Assembly: GCA_045576435.1 (NCBI GenBank)
Contig: JAZNGL010000136.1
Location: forward strand, 1-13,945
Length of the DNA: 13,945 nucleotides
Direction: 5' to 3'
Origin: CAKSIW01 sp045576435
Lineage (GTDB): Bacteria; Bacillota; Clostridia; Monoglobales; Monoglobaceae
The notes beneath the pieces are model-generated. The model saw nothing but the letters and a program-made list of their open reading frames with translations, did not search any database and was not told the DNA's origin. This document shows positions 5,713 to 13,720 of the stretch, piece after piece; the first letter of the stretch is position 1; each line of letters opens with the position of its first letter. The translations under genes and the position numbers were made by a program.

Positions 5713-6801
5713 ATGCAAAGCAGAGTGTTTCAAAATGCGTGCAATCAACTGAAAAAGGATATACATAGAAACATTGGCATAATGGACGAAAACGGAGTTA
5801 TTATTGCTTGCAGCAATGAAAACAAGGTTGGCGTTCAAAATGAGGCGATCATGACACATTTTGCATTGAATAATGAGGATTATGTAAATTCAGGGTGTGT
5901 TTTTAAAAAAATTGAAACCTGCAATAAAAATGTTTACTTTGTATTTTGCGAAGGCGAAGATGAGACTGCAAAGGGTTATGCAACATTTTTAGGCATACAT
6001 CTCGCAATGATAAAAGAACATTATGATGAAAAGTATGATAAAAACAGCTTTATAAAAAATATAATTCTTGATAATATTTTGCCGAGTGATGTGCTTTACA
6101 GAACAAGAGAACTGAGAATTTCTGCGGAAACAAAAAGAATTGTAATTCTTATTCGTGCTCATAAAAATATGGAGGTTTCTCTTGTTGGAGTTCTTCAGAA
6201 TATTTTCCCGGAGAGTGCTAAGGATTTTATTGTGAGAATAGATGATCGTGATGTTGCGGTTGTGAGAGAAGTCAATAAAGATGAGAATGATATTAAAGAC
6301 ATAATTAAAAACACACAGGAAATGTTCGATACAATCAGCTCTGAAGCTATGGTAAAGGTTTCTGTGGGAATATCAACAATAGTTGAAACAATTCAGGAAC
6401 TTGCGCGGGCATATAGAGAGGCGAGAATCGCTCTTGAGGTAGGAAAAGTTTTTGATACTGAAAAGAACATCATAAGCTATGATAACCTTGGAATAGGTAG
6501 ACTCATATACCAACTCCCGACAACTTTGTGTGAACTCTTTTTGAATGAGGTTTTCAAAAAAGAGTCGATTTCTGTTTTGGATAGTGAAACAATATATACT
6601 ATTCAAAAATTCTTTGAAAACAACCTTAATGTTTCTGAAACCTCGCGAAAACTATTCGTTCATAGAAACACGCTTGTTTATAGATTGGATAAAATTAAAA
6701 AGCTGACAGGCTTGGATTTGAGAGAGTTTGATGATGCGATAATATTCAAGGTTGCAATGATGGTTAATAAATATCTGACAACAGAGCCAACAAGAATTTA
6801 A
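5713..6801 (+). CDS. CdaR/PucR-type transcriptional regulator
   Basis: Predicted DNA-binding regulator of 362 residues. The N-terminal part (about 3-100) resembles the sugar-diacid recognition domain of CdaR, with IGIMDENGVIIACSNENKVG near residues 21-40. A degenerate GGDEF-like middle follows (about 140-260, including VKVSVGISTIVETIQELARAYREAR from 214). The C-terminus is a PucR-type helix-turn-helix (about 293-352: FFENNLNVSETSRKLFVHRNTLVYRLDKI). The ATG at 5713 is chosen because AGGGGGG lies 7 nt upstream. An in-frame ATG at 5659 would add 18 hydrophobic, Cys-rich residues (starting MFCFCLAD) encoded by T-rich leader sequence and lacks a Shine-Dalgarno. ftsE starts 26 nt after its stop, so they are cotranscribed. 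The ligand is unknown; its placement suggests control of the division/envelope operon or of itself. Confidence 0.85.
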   Translation: MQSRVFQNACNQLKKDIHRNIGIMDENGVIIACSNENKVGVQNEAIMTHFALNNEDYVNSGCVFKKIETCNKNVYFVFCEGEDETAKGYATFLGIHLAMIKEHYDEKYDKNSFIKNIILDNILPSDVLYRTRELRISAETKRIVILIRAHKNMEVSLVGVLQNIFPESAKDFIVRIDDRDVAVVREVNKDENDIKDIIKNTQEMFDTISSEAMVKVSVGISTIVETIQELARAYREARIALEVGKVFDTEKNIISYDNLGIGRLIYQLPTTLCELFLNEVFKKESISVLDSETIYTIQKFFENNLNVSETSRKLFVHRNTLVYRLDKIKKLTGLDLREFDDAIIFKVAMMVNKYLTTEPTRI

Positions 6802-6827
6802 CATTGAATATTATGGAGAAATGAAAA

Positions 6828-7517
6828 ATGATTGAATTTAAGAATGTGTCAAAAACTTATGAATCTGTGGGCGTTAGAGCCTTAGAAAATGTTTCGTTCT
6901 TTATTGACAAGGGTGAATTTGTTTTTTTGGTTGGTCCATCGGGTGCAGGAAAGTCAACTTTAACGAAGCTTATAATAAAAGAAGAAACAGCTAATAGCGG
7001 TGAAATAATAGTAAATGGTTTTGATTTAGGAAGCCTGCCCAAAAATAAGATTCCATATCTTAGACGTAGTGTGGGCATGGTTTTTCAGGATTTTAGATTG
7101 CTTCCAAACAAAACTGTATATGAAAATGTAGCATTTGCTATGCAGGTTATAGGTGCATCACGTAGCGAGATAAGACGAAATGTTCCTAATGTTTTGTCGC
7201 TAGTTGGTCTTGCTCATAAAGCGAGAATGAAACCGGGACAACTTTCGGGTGGTGAGCAACAAAGAGTTTCACTTGCGCGTGCATTGGTAAATAAGCCGCC
7301 GGTGATTATTGCGGACGAGCCAACAGGAAATTTGGATCCAGACACCGCCTGCGAAATCATGGAACTTCTTAATGATATAAATAGACGTGGAACAACAATG
7401 ATTATTGCAACACATGCGAAAAATTTTGTTGACGATATGCAGAAAAGAGTTCTTGCAATTGAAAATGGTATCTTAGTTAGAGATGAAAAAGAAGGGGCTT
7501 ATGGGTATGATATTTAG
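6828..7517 (+). CDS. ftsE: Cell-division ABC-type ATPase FtsE
   Basis: ATP-binding subunit of the FtsEX complex, which sits at the cytoplasmic face of the membrane and activates peptidoglycan hydrolases rather than moving a solute. The 229-residue sequence has every ABC ATPase element: Walker A GPSGAGKST (36-44), Q-loop Gln87 in VFQDFR, signature LSGGEQQ (139-145), Walker B VIIADE (159-164) with D-loop NLD, and H-loop His196. The GMVFQDFRLLPNKTVYENVAFAM stretch and the short length are typical of FtsE. TGGAGA lies about 8 nt before the ATG. Its 3' end overlaps the start of ftsX, which implies coupled translation. Identification is firm because of the FtsX neighbour. Confidence 0.96.
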   Translation: MIEFKNVSKTYESVGVRALENVSFFIDKGEFVFLVGPSGAGKSTLTKLIIKEETANSGEIIVNGFDLGSLPKNKIPYLRRSVGMVFQDFRLLPNKTVYENVAFAMQVIGASRSEIRRNVPNVLSLVGLAHKARMKPGQLSGGEQQRVSLARALVNKPPVIIADEPTGNLDPDTACEIMELLNDINRRGTTMIIATHAKNFVDDMQKRVLAIENGILVRDEKEGAYGYDI

Positions 7518-8397
7518 AAATATTAAGTATTTTTTTTCTCAAGGCTTTAAAGGATTAGTTGCTAATGGATTAATGACGCTTGCATCAGTTGGCATTGTGA
7601 TTGCAAGCTTGGTTTTGTTTGGATTTTTTGTTATTTTTGGCATGAATTTAAATCATGTGGGCGAACAAATAAAGGAACAGTGTGAAATTAACGTATATCT
7701 GCCAAACGAAATGGGCCGTGATGAAGTCCGCAGAGTAGGCAGTGAACTTGGGGAATTAGAGCATGTTAAGGAAGCATATCTTTATACAAAAGAGGAACGA
7801 CTTCAGAACTATAAAGAAGGAGTTTATGAGGACCGTGCAACTGTCATAAGCACATTAGAAGCTGACAATCCGCTTCGAGATGCATATATTTTGTCGCTTA
7901 GCGACGTAACTCAGGCAGATAAAGTCGCGGAAGCAGCGGGAAAAATTGAAGGCGTTGAAGAAGTGCGCAATAGCCGGGAATTGATACAAAAAATTATATC
8001 GATAACAAATGCGGTCAGACATATTAGTGCATGGTTATTATTTGCTTTAGCGGTGATCTCTGTTTTTATTATATCTAACACCATAAAGCTTGGCATGTTT
8101 TCCAGAAGAAAAGAAATAAGTATAATGAAATTTGTTGGTGCAACAAATTGGTTTATAAGATGGCCGTTTATTATTGAGGGGTTGATTCTGGGATGTATTG
8201 GCGCAGGGGCGGCATCTGCAATTATTTTCTTTGGCTATGCTTCAATATTGCCGTCGATTCAGGAGTTTATGGGTAACATACAGCTTTTGGATGTGAACAA
8301 AGTACTAAGTTTTGTTGTTGTTAGTTTTTTTATTATGGGAATTGGCATAGGGATGGCAGGAAGTGCAATGTCAATAAGGAAGCATTTGCATGTTTAG
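7507..8397 (+). CDS. ftsX: Cell-division membrane protein FtsX
   Basis: Membrane partner of FtsE that passes ATPase-driven movement to an extracellular hydrolase. With ATG 7507 the product is 296 residues: a short cytoplasmic N-terminus, TM1 (about 21-46), a large extracellular domain (about 47-172), then TM2 (173-197), TM3 (218-247) and TM4 (266-288), the standard FtsX topology. SRRKEISIMKFVGATNWFIRWPF (199-221) is the characteristic loop after TM2. Three in-frame ATGs are possible (7483, 7501, 7507). I choose 7507 because GAAGGGG (7491-7497) then lies 9 nt upstream and the protein starts MIFRNIKYFF as relatives do; 7501 is nearly as good. It overlaps ftsE by 11 nt. The next gene's Shine-Dalgarno overlaps the ftsX stop. 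Confidence 0.95.
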   Translation: MIFRNIKYFFSQGFKGLVANGLMTLASVGIVIASLVLFGFFVIFGMNLNHVGEQIKEQCEINVYLPNEMGRDEVRRVGSELGELEHVKEAYLYTKEERLQNYKEGVYEDRATVISTLEADNPLRDAYILSLSDVTQADKVAEAAGKIEGVEEVRNSRELIQKIISITNAVRHISAWLLFALAVISVFIISNTIKLGMFSRRKEISIMKFVGATNWFIRWPFIIEGLILGCIGAGAASAIIFFGYASILPSIQEFMGNIQLLDVNKVLSFVVVSFFIMGIGIGMAGSAMSIRKHLHV

Positions 8398-8409
8398 GAG
8401 GGTGATGGC

Positions 8410-9564
8410 ATGAGTAAAAAAATGGTTAAAATTATTGCTGTATTGATTTCGGCTGTTTTCATATTTGGAGCTGTTGCCTCTATTGCGGCGGAGATTGTTT
8501 TTGCGGAACCTTCTGTTCAGGAGAAAATAAGACAAGCTGAACAAAAAAAGAAAGATGCACAAGGCAAGTTAAATGAAACCAAAAAGAAAAAAACAAAATC
8601 TCTTGCAGAAAAGGAAAGATTAGAAAAAGAAGCGGTAACTTTGCAGGCAGAAATAGATAATATTGATAAACAACTTGCCACCACAGAAGAGAGTCTTGTG
8701 ATTGAAGAGGCAAAGTTAAATGATGCGACACAAAAAGCTCAGGAGAAATATGATATTTTCAAAGATAGATTCAGAATAATGTGCGAACAAGGTGATGTGA
8801 GCTATTTAGAAATGCTTTTTTCTGCCAAGAGTTTTGCTGATTTTGTGGACAAGGCTGAAATAATGCAGGAAATTGCTGAATATGATAAACGGGTTTTCGA
8901 TAATATGGAAGAATTTAGAGTGGCTATAGAAAAATCCAGGGATGAAATCATGAACTTAAAAATCTCACAGGAGAATTTTAAGAACAATCTAAATAGTCGC
9001 AAAAAAGATTTAATAGCAAAACAACAGCAACAAAAGGAATATATTAGAGAAATTGAAGCTGATGCTGCGACATATCAAAGAATAATTGACGAAGAAGATA
9101 GGGCAATGGAGAGCTTAAAAGCCCAAATTTCATCTTCGTTGAGTACATCATCAAGAGGAAAATCTTATGTTGGTGGAGAATTTACATGGCCAACGCCAAG
9201 TTGCACAATAATAACATCGGCATTTTCTCCAAGACGAAAAAATCCGGTAACAGGAATATATAAGAGACATACGGGGACGGATATAGGGGCAGGCTATGGT
9301 GCAGAAATTGTTGCAGCAAATGCGGGAACAGTAACGTTAGCCAGCTGGAATTCGGGCTATGGTAACTGTGTTATTATTGACCACGGTGGTGGAAAAGCAA
9401 CTCTTTATGGACACATGAGTTCTTATAGTGTTTCTAAAGGGCAAACTGTTAAAAAGGGACAAAGAATAGGTGCGGTTGGCTCAACGGGCAATTCAACAGG
9501 ACCACATTTGCATTTTGAAATTCTCATAAATGGTCAGGCCGTGGACCCAATGCAATATTTTTAA
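8410..9564 (+). CDS. Secreted coiled-coil M23 (LytM) peptidase, EnvC-like
   Basis: Predicted murein endopeptidase or hydrolase activator acting outside the membrane. The 384 residues show a signal peptide (hydrophobic 6-30, likely cut after about Ala32), a long charged coiled coil (about 34-115 and 160-245), and a C-terminal M23 domain (about 255-384). The zinc-site motifs look intact: HTGTD (H287, D291) and GPHLHFE (H366, H368), with H335 in LYGHMSSYS. E. coli EnvC has the same coiled-coil plus LytM plan but a degenerate site, so this protein may be an enzyme itself. A strong GGAGGG lies 7 nt before the ATG and overlaps the ftsX stop. Its position and coiled coil make it the likely FtsEX-controlled hydrolase, in the role that PcsB or CwlO fill in other Firmicutes with different catalytic domains. 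Confidence 0.9.
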   Translation: MSKKMVKIIAVLISAVFIFGAVASIAAEIVFAEPSVQEKIRQAEQKKKDAQGKLNETKKKKTKSLAEKERLEKEAVTLQAEIDNIDKQLATTEESLVIEEAKLNDATQKAQEKYDIFKDRFRIMCEQGDVSYLEMLFSAKSFADFVDKAEIMQEIAEYDKRVFDNMEEFRVAIEKSRDEIMNLKISQENFKNNLNSRKKDLIAKQQQQKEYIREIEADAATYQRIIDEEDRAMESLKAQISSSLSTSSRGKSYVGGEFTWPTPSCTIITSAFSPRRKNPVTGIYKRHTGTDIGAGYGAEIVAANAGTVTLASWNSGYGNCVIIDHGGGKATLYGHMSSYSVSKGQTVKKGQRIGAVGSTGNSTGPHLHFEILINGQAVDPMQYF

Positions 9565-9579
9565 TAGAAAATTAATGTA

Positions 9580-9646
9580 ATTAAGAAGATGCCTTTTGCA
9601 TATGCTTGTAGTGTGCTACAAGCCGTTGTGCCAAAGGCTTCTTAAT
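9580..9646 (+). repeat. 67-nt long imperfect hairpin between M23 and S41 genes
   Basis: Outer arms ATTAAGAA (9580-9587) and TTCTTAAT (9639-9646), then GCCTTT (9591-9596) with AAAGGC (9633-9638), a short imperfect GCATA/TGTGC helix, and an 8-bp inner stem GCTTGTAG (9604-9611) with CTACAAGC (9616-9623) around a TGTG loop. In total about 27 pairs. Only a weak TATATTT follows, so it is not a clear terminator. It may be an mRNA-stability or attenuation element, or a small REP/MITE-like repeat; I found no second copy in the window. Confidence 0.6.
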
Positions 9647-9672
9647 ATATTTGAAAGAAAGGTTTTTGATGT

Positions 9673-10845
9673 ATGTATATTAAAAAATCAGTTTTGGTCA
9701 TATGTTCGTGTTTGCTTGTGGCTATAACAATTATAGGTACAATAATGAGCGTTAATCCTTTTGGAGCATTCGAATTTGATAGTTTCTTTAAGTTAAATAC
9801 GGGCGTTTTAGCGATTAGAAATTATTTCTATGAGGATGTTGATGATGACACTTTGTTGGATGGAGCGTTGTTAGGAGCATCATATAGCGTTGAGGACCCA
9901 TATACAGTATATATGAATAAGGAGACTGCCAGAAGCTTTTTAGAAAAAATTGATTCCGATGACTACACCGGAATAGGACTATATATAACAAGCAATACTG
10001 AAGATAATACAGTTGAGGTTGTTGCTCCTCTTGCAGATACTCCTGCGGAAAGAGCGGGAATTGTTTCGGGAGATAAAATAGTTGAGATTGATGGAACTTT
10101 AGTAACGGGTGAAAATATTGATGAAACGGCGGCAAAGCTTAAAGGTAAAAGTGGCAGTGAAGTTAAAATAAAAATACTAAAAAAGAATAGCAAGGAGTTA
10201 GTTGAGTTAACGCTTGTCCGTGAAACTATTAAGATGGAGACAGTTGAATCCAAAATTATTGATGAAAATGTTGGATATATCCAAATAACACAGTTTGGCG
10301 TGAACACATATCAGGAATTTGTGGATAATTATAATGGATTGGTTGATGAAGGAATGGAATATCTTGTTGTTGATTTGCGTAATAATCCAGGAGGATATGT
10401 GGAAGTTGCAACTCAAATAGCAGATGTTTTTATGGATGAAGGGATTATTGTATATACTCAAAATAAAGCAGGTAAAAAACGGGAGTATAAAGCAAAAAAA
10501 GATAAATGTGAAGTTCCTGTTGCTTTGTTGATGAATGGCGGTAGTGCAAGTGCGAGCGAAATCTTGATTGGAGCACTTAAAGACCATAAAATCGCAAAGA
10601 CTGTTGGAGAAAAAACATTTGGCAAAGGTGTGACACAGATTCCATATCAGTTCAAGGATGGTAGCATAATGAAAATAACTGATTCCAGGTATTACACACC
10701 TAACGGTATTTGCATAGATAAAGAAGGTATCACGCCTGAGATTGAGGTCAACATAAAGGATGAAGACTTAATGAACGGTTCTATGCTGAGTTTTGAAGAG
10801 GATATTCAACTGAAAAAAGCGGTTGAAGTAGTAAAGAACAAGTAG
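9673..10845 (+). CDS. CtpA-type carboxy-terminal processing protease (S41)
   Basis: Membrane-anchored or secreted serine protease with a Ser/Lys dyad. The 390 residues show an N-terminal signal/anchor segment (about 7-27), a PDZ domain (about 97-183, with GIGLYI and GIVSGDKIVEIDG) and the S41 domain (about 195-360). Catalytic Ser293 lies in GGSASASEI, and Lys318 with Gln322 in TFGKGVTQ. The spacing of 25 residues between Ser and Lys matches E. coli Prc and B. subtilis CtpB. It ends with the typical RYYTPNG...GITPEIEV stretch. Start: GAAAGAAAGG is about 10 nt upstream; a nearby ATG at 9669 stops after four codons. B. subtilis also has a CtpB-type gene next to ftsEX, so linkage to envelope processing is supported. 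The unknown gene follows after 10 nt. Confidence 0.93.
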   Translation: MYIKKSVLVICSCLLVAITIIGTIMSVNPFGAFEFDSFFKLNTGVLAIRNYFYEDVDDDTLLDGALLGASYSVEDPYTVYMNKETARSFLEKIDSDDYTGIGLYITSNTEDNTVEVVAPLADTPAERAGIVSGDKIVEIDGTLVTGENIDETAAKLKGKSGSEVKIKILKKNSKELVELTLVRETIKMETVESKIIDENVGYIQITQFGVNTYQEFVDNYNGLVDEGMEYLVVDLRNNPGGYVEVATQIADVFMDEGIIVYTQNKAGKKREYKAKKDKCEVPVALLMNGGSASASEILIGALKDHKIAKTVGEKTFGKGVTQIPYQFKDGSIMKITDSRYYTPNGICIDKEGITPEIEVNIKDEDLMNGSMLSFEEDIQLKKAVEVVKNK

Positions 10846-10855
10846 GATTTATGCT

Positions 10856-11602
10856 TTGCTTATAGGTGTCATAACAGAAGGTGCAGAAGAAAAAAAGAAC
10901 AGAAAATTTTTCAAGGGGAAAAACATCGCCCATATAAAGCTTGATAATATTCCTGTTGAACTTGTTATAATAAAGATTAAAGCGTCACGAAAAGAAAAAA
11001 AAATAATTAAAGCCGTGGTAACAGCAATAAAACAATTGAGGGATTTAAAAATTTCGAAAATTGTTCTTGATAAGGAACTAAAAAAATATAAAGAAAAAAT
11101 ACCAGAAGAAAAAGGAATTGAGTTTGTAAATGGAAAAACAGAGCTTTATCGGTGCTTTCCTGATTGCATCAGAGTTGTTGCAAGAAAATGCGGGATTAAT
11201 CTTCTGAGGTCAAAAATTTGCATAAGAGCAGCTAAAATGGATAGAATAAGTGAGTATTTAATGCAAGAATTGTGTTATGATACAAAACAACTTGTGATAT
11301 GCACGAACGATTGCGTGGCGGCTGAGCTACTTTGCGAGAGATTTTGTGAAGAAACAGGATTTTCAATTGAAATATATAATGAACAACAAAAGGTTAAAGC
11401 GGATGTTATAATTGATATTAATGAAAATAACGTTCAAATTGGCAAAGATGTTGTGGTTGATGGTATTGAATTTGATTTTGATATAGAGGAAAAATCAATT
11501 GATATGCTTGATGTGATGGCTTGTTTAAATGAATTTGATTGGGTAAAGCACATAAAAAATTATAAAAGCAGTAAAAATAGATTGACTTTATTGAAAAATT
11601 AA
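10856..11602 (+). CDS. Unrecognised cysteine-rich protein
   Basis: I do not recognise this 248-residue protein. The N-terminal half (1-90) is highly basic and Lys-rich, with no signal peptide or membrane segment. All ten cysteines fall in residues 100-223 (100, 104, 112, 122, 140, 149, 153, 160, 164, 223), including C-X3-C pairs at 100/104, 149/153 and 160/164. The stretch from about 128 to 210 alternates predicted strands and helices (KQLVICTNDCVAAELLCE; ADVIIDINENNVQIGKDVVV), suggesting a Rossmann-like alpha/beta fold; this is a guess from pattern only. The start is uncertain: TTG at 10856 is used, with TAGGA 8 nt upstream overlapping the previous stop. ATG 10851 is out of frame and stops after four codons. 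Spacing says it is cotranscribed with the S41 protease. The greA promoter overlaps its 3' end. Confidence 0.75.
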   Translation: MLIGVITEGAEEKKNRKFFKGKNIAHIKLDNIPVELVIIKIKASRKEKKIIKAVVTAIKQLRDLKISKIVLDKELKKYKEKIPEEKGIEFVNGKTELYRCFPDCIRVVARKCGINLLRSKICIRAAKMDRISEYLMQELCYDTKQLVICTNDCVAAELLCERFCEETGFSIEIYNEQQKVKADVIIDINENNVQIGKDVVVDGIEFDFDIEEKSIDMLDVMACLNEFDWVKHIKNYKSSKNRLTLLKN

Positions 11603-11610
11603 TGTATAAT
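11582..11610 (+). promoter_or_regulatory. Sigma-A-type promoter of greA-lysS
   Basis: TTGACT (11582-11587), a 17-nt spacer and a perfect TATAAT (11605-11610). It overlaps the last codons and stop of the preceding gene. The expected start is near 11617, leaving a leader of about 63 nt before the greA ATG. This is the closest match to consensus in the window. Confidence 0.88.
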
Positions 11611-11640
11611 AAACATTTAGGATTTTAGTTATGTGACTCG

Positions 11641-11673
11641 ATGAAAAAAGTACTATTTTCGGGAAAGGGCTAA
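11641..11673 (+). CDS. Putative 10-codon leader ORF upstream of greA
   Basis: An ATG ORF in the greA leader encodes MKKVLFSGKG and ends in TAATG (11671-11675), just after GGGAAAGGG (11661-11669), the likely greA Shine-Dalgarno. Six of its ten positions match the topA leader peptide MLKKLVSRKG without gaps, and both end in Lys-Gly-stop with the same GGC TAATG. Unlike the topA case, no good Shine-Dalgarno precedes its own ATG. It may therefore be an RNA element rather than a translated peptide. Confidence 0.25.
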   Translation: MKKVLFSGKG

Positions 11674-11679
11674 TGAAAT

Positions 11680-12156
11680 ATGGAAAACAAACAAATTTTG
11701 CTCACAGATGAAGGATTAATGAAGCTTGAAGCAGAACTTGAGAACTTAAAAACAGTGAAACGTCAAGAGGTTGCGGAGAAAATTAAAGTTGCTCGTGGTT
11801 TTGGGGATTTGTCTGAAAACTCAGAGTATGATGCCGCAAAAGAAGAACAGGCGCAGGTTGAAACCCGTATTGTTCAGTTAGAGAAAATGCTTAAAAATGC
11901 TAAGGTCATCGACCAGGATGAAATAGATTTAAACACTGTAAGCGTTGGAACAAGAGTTACTGTTTATGATGAGGATTTTGATGAAGAAATTGAATATAGC
12001 ATAGTTGGTTCAACTGAAGCAGACCCTGATGCTATGAAAATTTCTGACGAATCTCCTGTAGGCAGAGCGTTAATTGGTAAAAATGTTGGTGATGTGGTAA
12101 ACATTGATACTCCAGGTGGAGCAATACAAATGAAAATATTGAGTATAAATAAATAG
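11680..12156 (+). CDS. greA: Transcription elongation factor GreA
   Basis: GreA enters the RNA polymerase secondary channel and stimulates cleavage of backtracked transcripts. The 158-residue protein has the N-terminal antiparallel coiled coil (about 1-75), whose tip carries the acidic residues in GFGDLSENSEYDAAKEE (D43, E46), and the C-terminal FKBP-like globular domain (about 80-158) including ESPVGRALIGKNVGD. Length is normal (about 158). GGGAAAGGG lies about 10 nt before ATG 11680. An ATG at 11673 is in another frame and stops after 12 codons. lysS follows at 16 nt with its own strong Shine-Dalgarno. Identification is secure. Confidence 0.97.
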   Translation: MENKQILLTDEGLMKLEAELENLKTVKRQEVAEKIKVARGFGDLSENSEYDAAKEEQAQVETRIVQLEKMLKNAKVIDQDEIDLNTVSVGTRVTVYDEDFDEEIEYSIVGSTEADPDAMKISDESPVGRALIGKNVGDVVNIDTPGGAIQMKILSINK

Positions 12157-12172
12157 AAGGAGTAAGATACTA

Positions 12173-13669
12173 ATGAGTGAAAATAACAACAATATGCAAA
12201 CAGAACAAGATTTAGGAGAACTCCTCAAAATCAGACGTGATAAGTTAAAAGAATTGCAAGCAGATGGCGAAAATCCTTTTGATATCACATCGTATGAGCG
12301 TGATACTGAGACGGCTAATATTATAAATGATTTTGAAAATATGGAAGGTAAGCATGTTAGCCTCGCAGGACGTTTGATGTCAAAACGTGTTATGGGAAAA
12401 GCTTCGTTTTTTGACCTTAGAGATAAGTCGGGAAAAATTCAGCTCTATGTAACGCGCGATGAGATGGGTGAGGAAGTTTATAAAAAGTTCAAGAAACTTG
12501 ATATAGGCGATATCGTTGGAATAAAGGGTGAAGTTTTCAAAACTCATAAAGGCGAAATTTCAATCAGAACGAATGAATATGTTCTGCTTAGTAAGTCTTT
12601 ATTGCCGTTGCCTGAGAAATTCCACGGTCTTCGTGATACTGACTTAAGATATAGACAGCGTTATGTTGACCTTATTGTAAATCCTGAGGTAAAAAGAGCT
12701 TTTGAAATAAGAAGTAAGGTTATCACAGAAATCCGTAATTTCCTTGATGCAAAGGGCTTTATGGAGGTTGATACTCCCATTTTAAATACCATTGCAGGCG
12801 GTGCAACAGCGCGTCCGTTTATAACACATCACAATACTCTTGATATTGATATGTATATGAGAATTGCGCCTGAGTTATATCTCAAACGCTTAATTGTTGG
12901 TGGGCTTGAACGTGTTTATGAGATGGGAAGACAGTTCAGAAACGAAGGCATGGATGTTAAGCATAATCCTGAGTTCACAACTATGGAGGTTTATCAGGCA
13001 TATACTGATTATGAAGGAATGATGGATCTCACTGAGGAATTAATCAGCACAGTTGCTCTGAAAGTTTTGGGAACAACAAAGATTACATATCAGGACACAG
13101 AGATTGATCTTGCTCCAAAGTGGGCACGTATGACCATGATGGAATCGATCAAAAAGTTTGCAGGTGTTGATTTTGCAGAAACAACAACTGATGAAGAGGC
13201 TGCAGCTTTGGCAAAATCTGTTGGTGTTGAGGTTGAAAAAGGAATGTCAAGAGGCGAGATAATCAGCCTCACATTTGAAGAATGTGTTGAAGATAATCTT
13301 ATCCAGCCAACATTTATATATGAATATCCAGTTGAAGTTTCACCGCTTGCTAAGAGATATAAGGATAACCCGGCATTTACTGAGAGATTTGAAGTCTTCA
13401 TAAAAGGCTGCGAATATGGAAATGCATTCAGTGAGCTTAATGACCCAATCGACCAGAAAGAACGTTTCATGAAGCAGGTTGAAAAACGTGCTGCAGGTGA
13501 TGAAGAAGCAAATATGATGGATGACGATTTTGTTACGGCACTTGAATATGGTATGCCTCCAACAGGTGGCTTAGGCATAGGTATTGACCGCTTGGTTATG
13601 TTGCTCACAGATAGTGCATCTATTCGTGACGTTTTGCTATTCCCGACAATGAAGCCGTTGGATAAATAA
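12173..13669 (+). CDS. lysS: Lysyl-tRNA synthetase, class II
   Basis: It charges tRNA-Lys with lysine using ATP. The 498 residues include an N-terminal helical lead, an anticodon-binding OB fold (about 62-140; VSLAGRLMSKRVMGKASFF), and the class II catalytic domain. Motif 1 is around 187-205 (FLDAKGFMEVDTPIL), with GGATARPF at 209-216. Motif 2 is FRNE (255-258), and motif 3 is GGLGIGIDR (465-473). The C-terminus, RDVLLFPTMKP, is the usual one, so the gene is full length. AAGGAG (12157-12162) lies 10 nt before the ATG and directly after the greA stop. It is the second gene of a greA-lysS operon, an arrangement seen in other Firmicutes. Identification is secure. Confidence 0.98.
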   Translation: MSENNNNMQTEQDLGELLKIRRDKLKELQADGENPFDITSYERDTETANIINDFENMEGKHVSLAGRLMSKRVMGKASFFDLRDKSGKIQLYVTRDEMGEEVYKKFKKLDIGDIVGIKGEVFKTHKGEISIRTNEYVLLSKSLLPLPEKFHGLRDTDLRYRQRYVDLIVNPEVKRAFEIRSKVITEIRNFLDAKGFMEVDTPILNTIAGGATARPFITHHNTLDIDMYMRIAPELYLKRLIVGGLERVYEMGRQFRNEGMDVKHNPEFTTMEVYQAYTDYEGMMDLTEELISTVALKVLGTTKITYQDTEIDLAPKWARMTMMESIKKFAGVDFAETTTDEEAAALAKSVGVEVEKGMSRGEIISLTFEECVEDNLIQPTFIYEYPVEVSPLAKRYKDNPAFTERFEVFIKGCEYGNAFSELNDPIDQKERFMKQVEKRAAGDEEANMMDDDFVTALEYGMPPTGGLGIGIDRLVMLLTDSASIRDVLLFPTMKPLDK

Positions 13670-13720
13670 TTTAGCTTAATACTGCGGTTTTCAAGGCATT
13701 AAGACTACAAAAAAATAATA

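Noticed and set aside
9596..9651. Promoter-like TTGCAT and TATATT boxes in the gap before the S41 protease
   Set aside because: No pair has 16-18 nt spacing and the boxes lie within the hairpin arms.
9815..10587. Several - strand ORFs of 106-126 codons inside the S41 protease gene
   Set aside because: Antisense shadows of a gene with complete PDZ and catalytic motifs; low-complexity products.
13090..13608. 172-codon - strand ORF inside lysS
   Set aside because: Shadow of a conserved, full-length synthetase; no recognisable domain or ribosome binding site.
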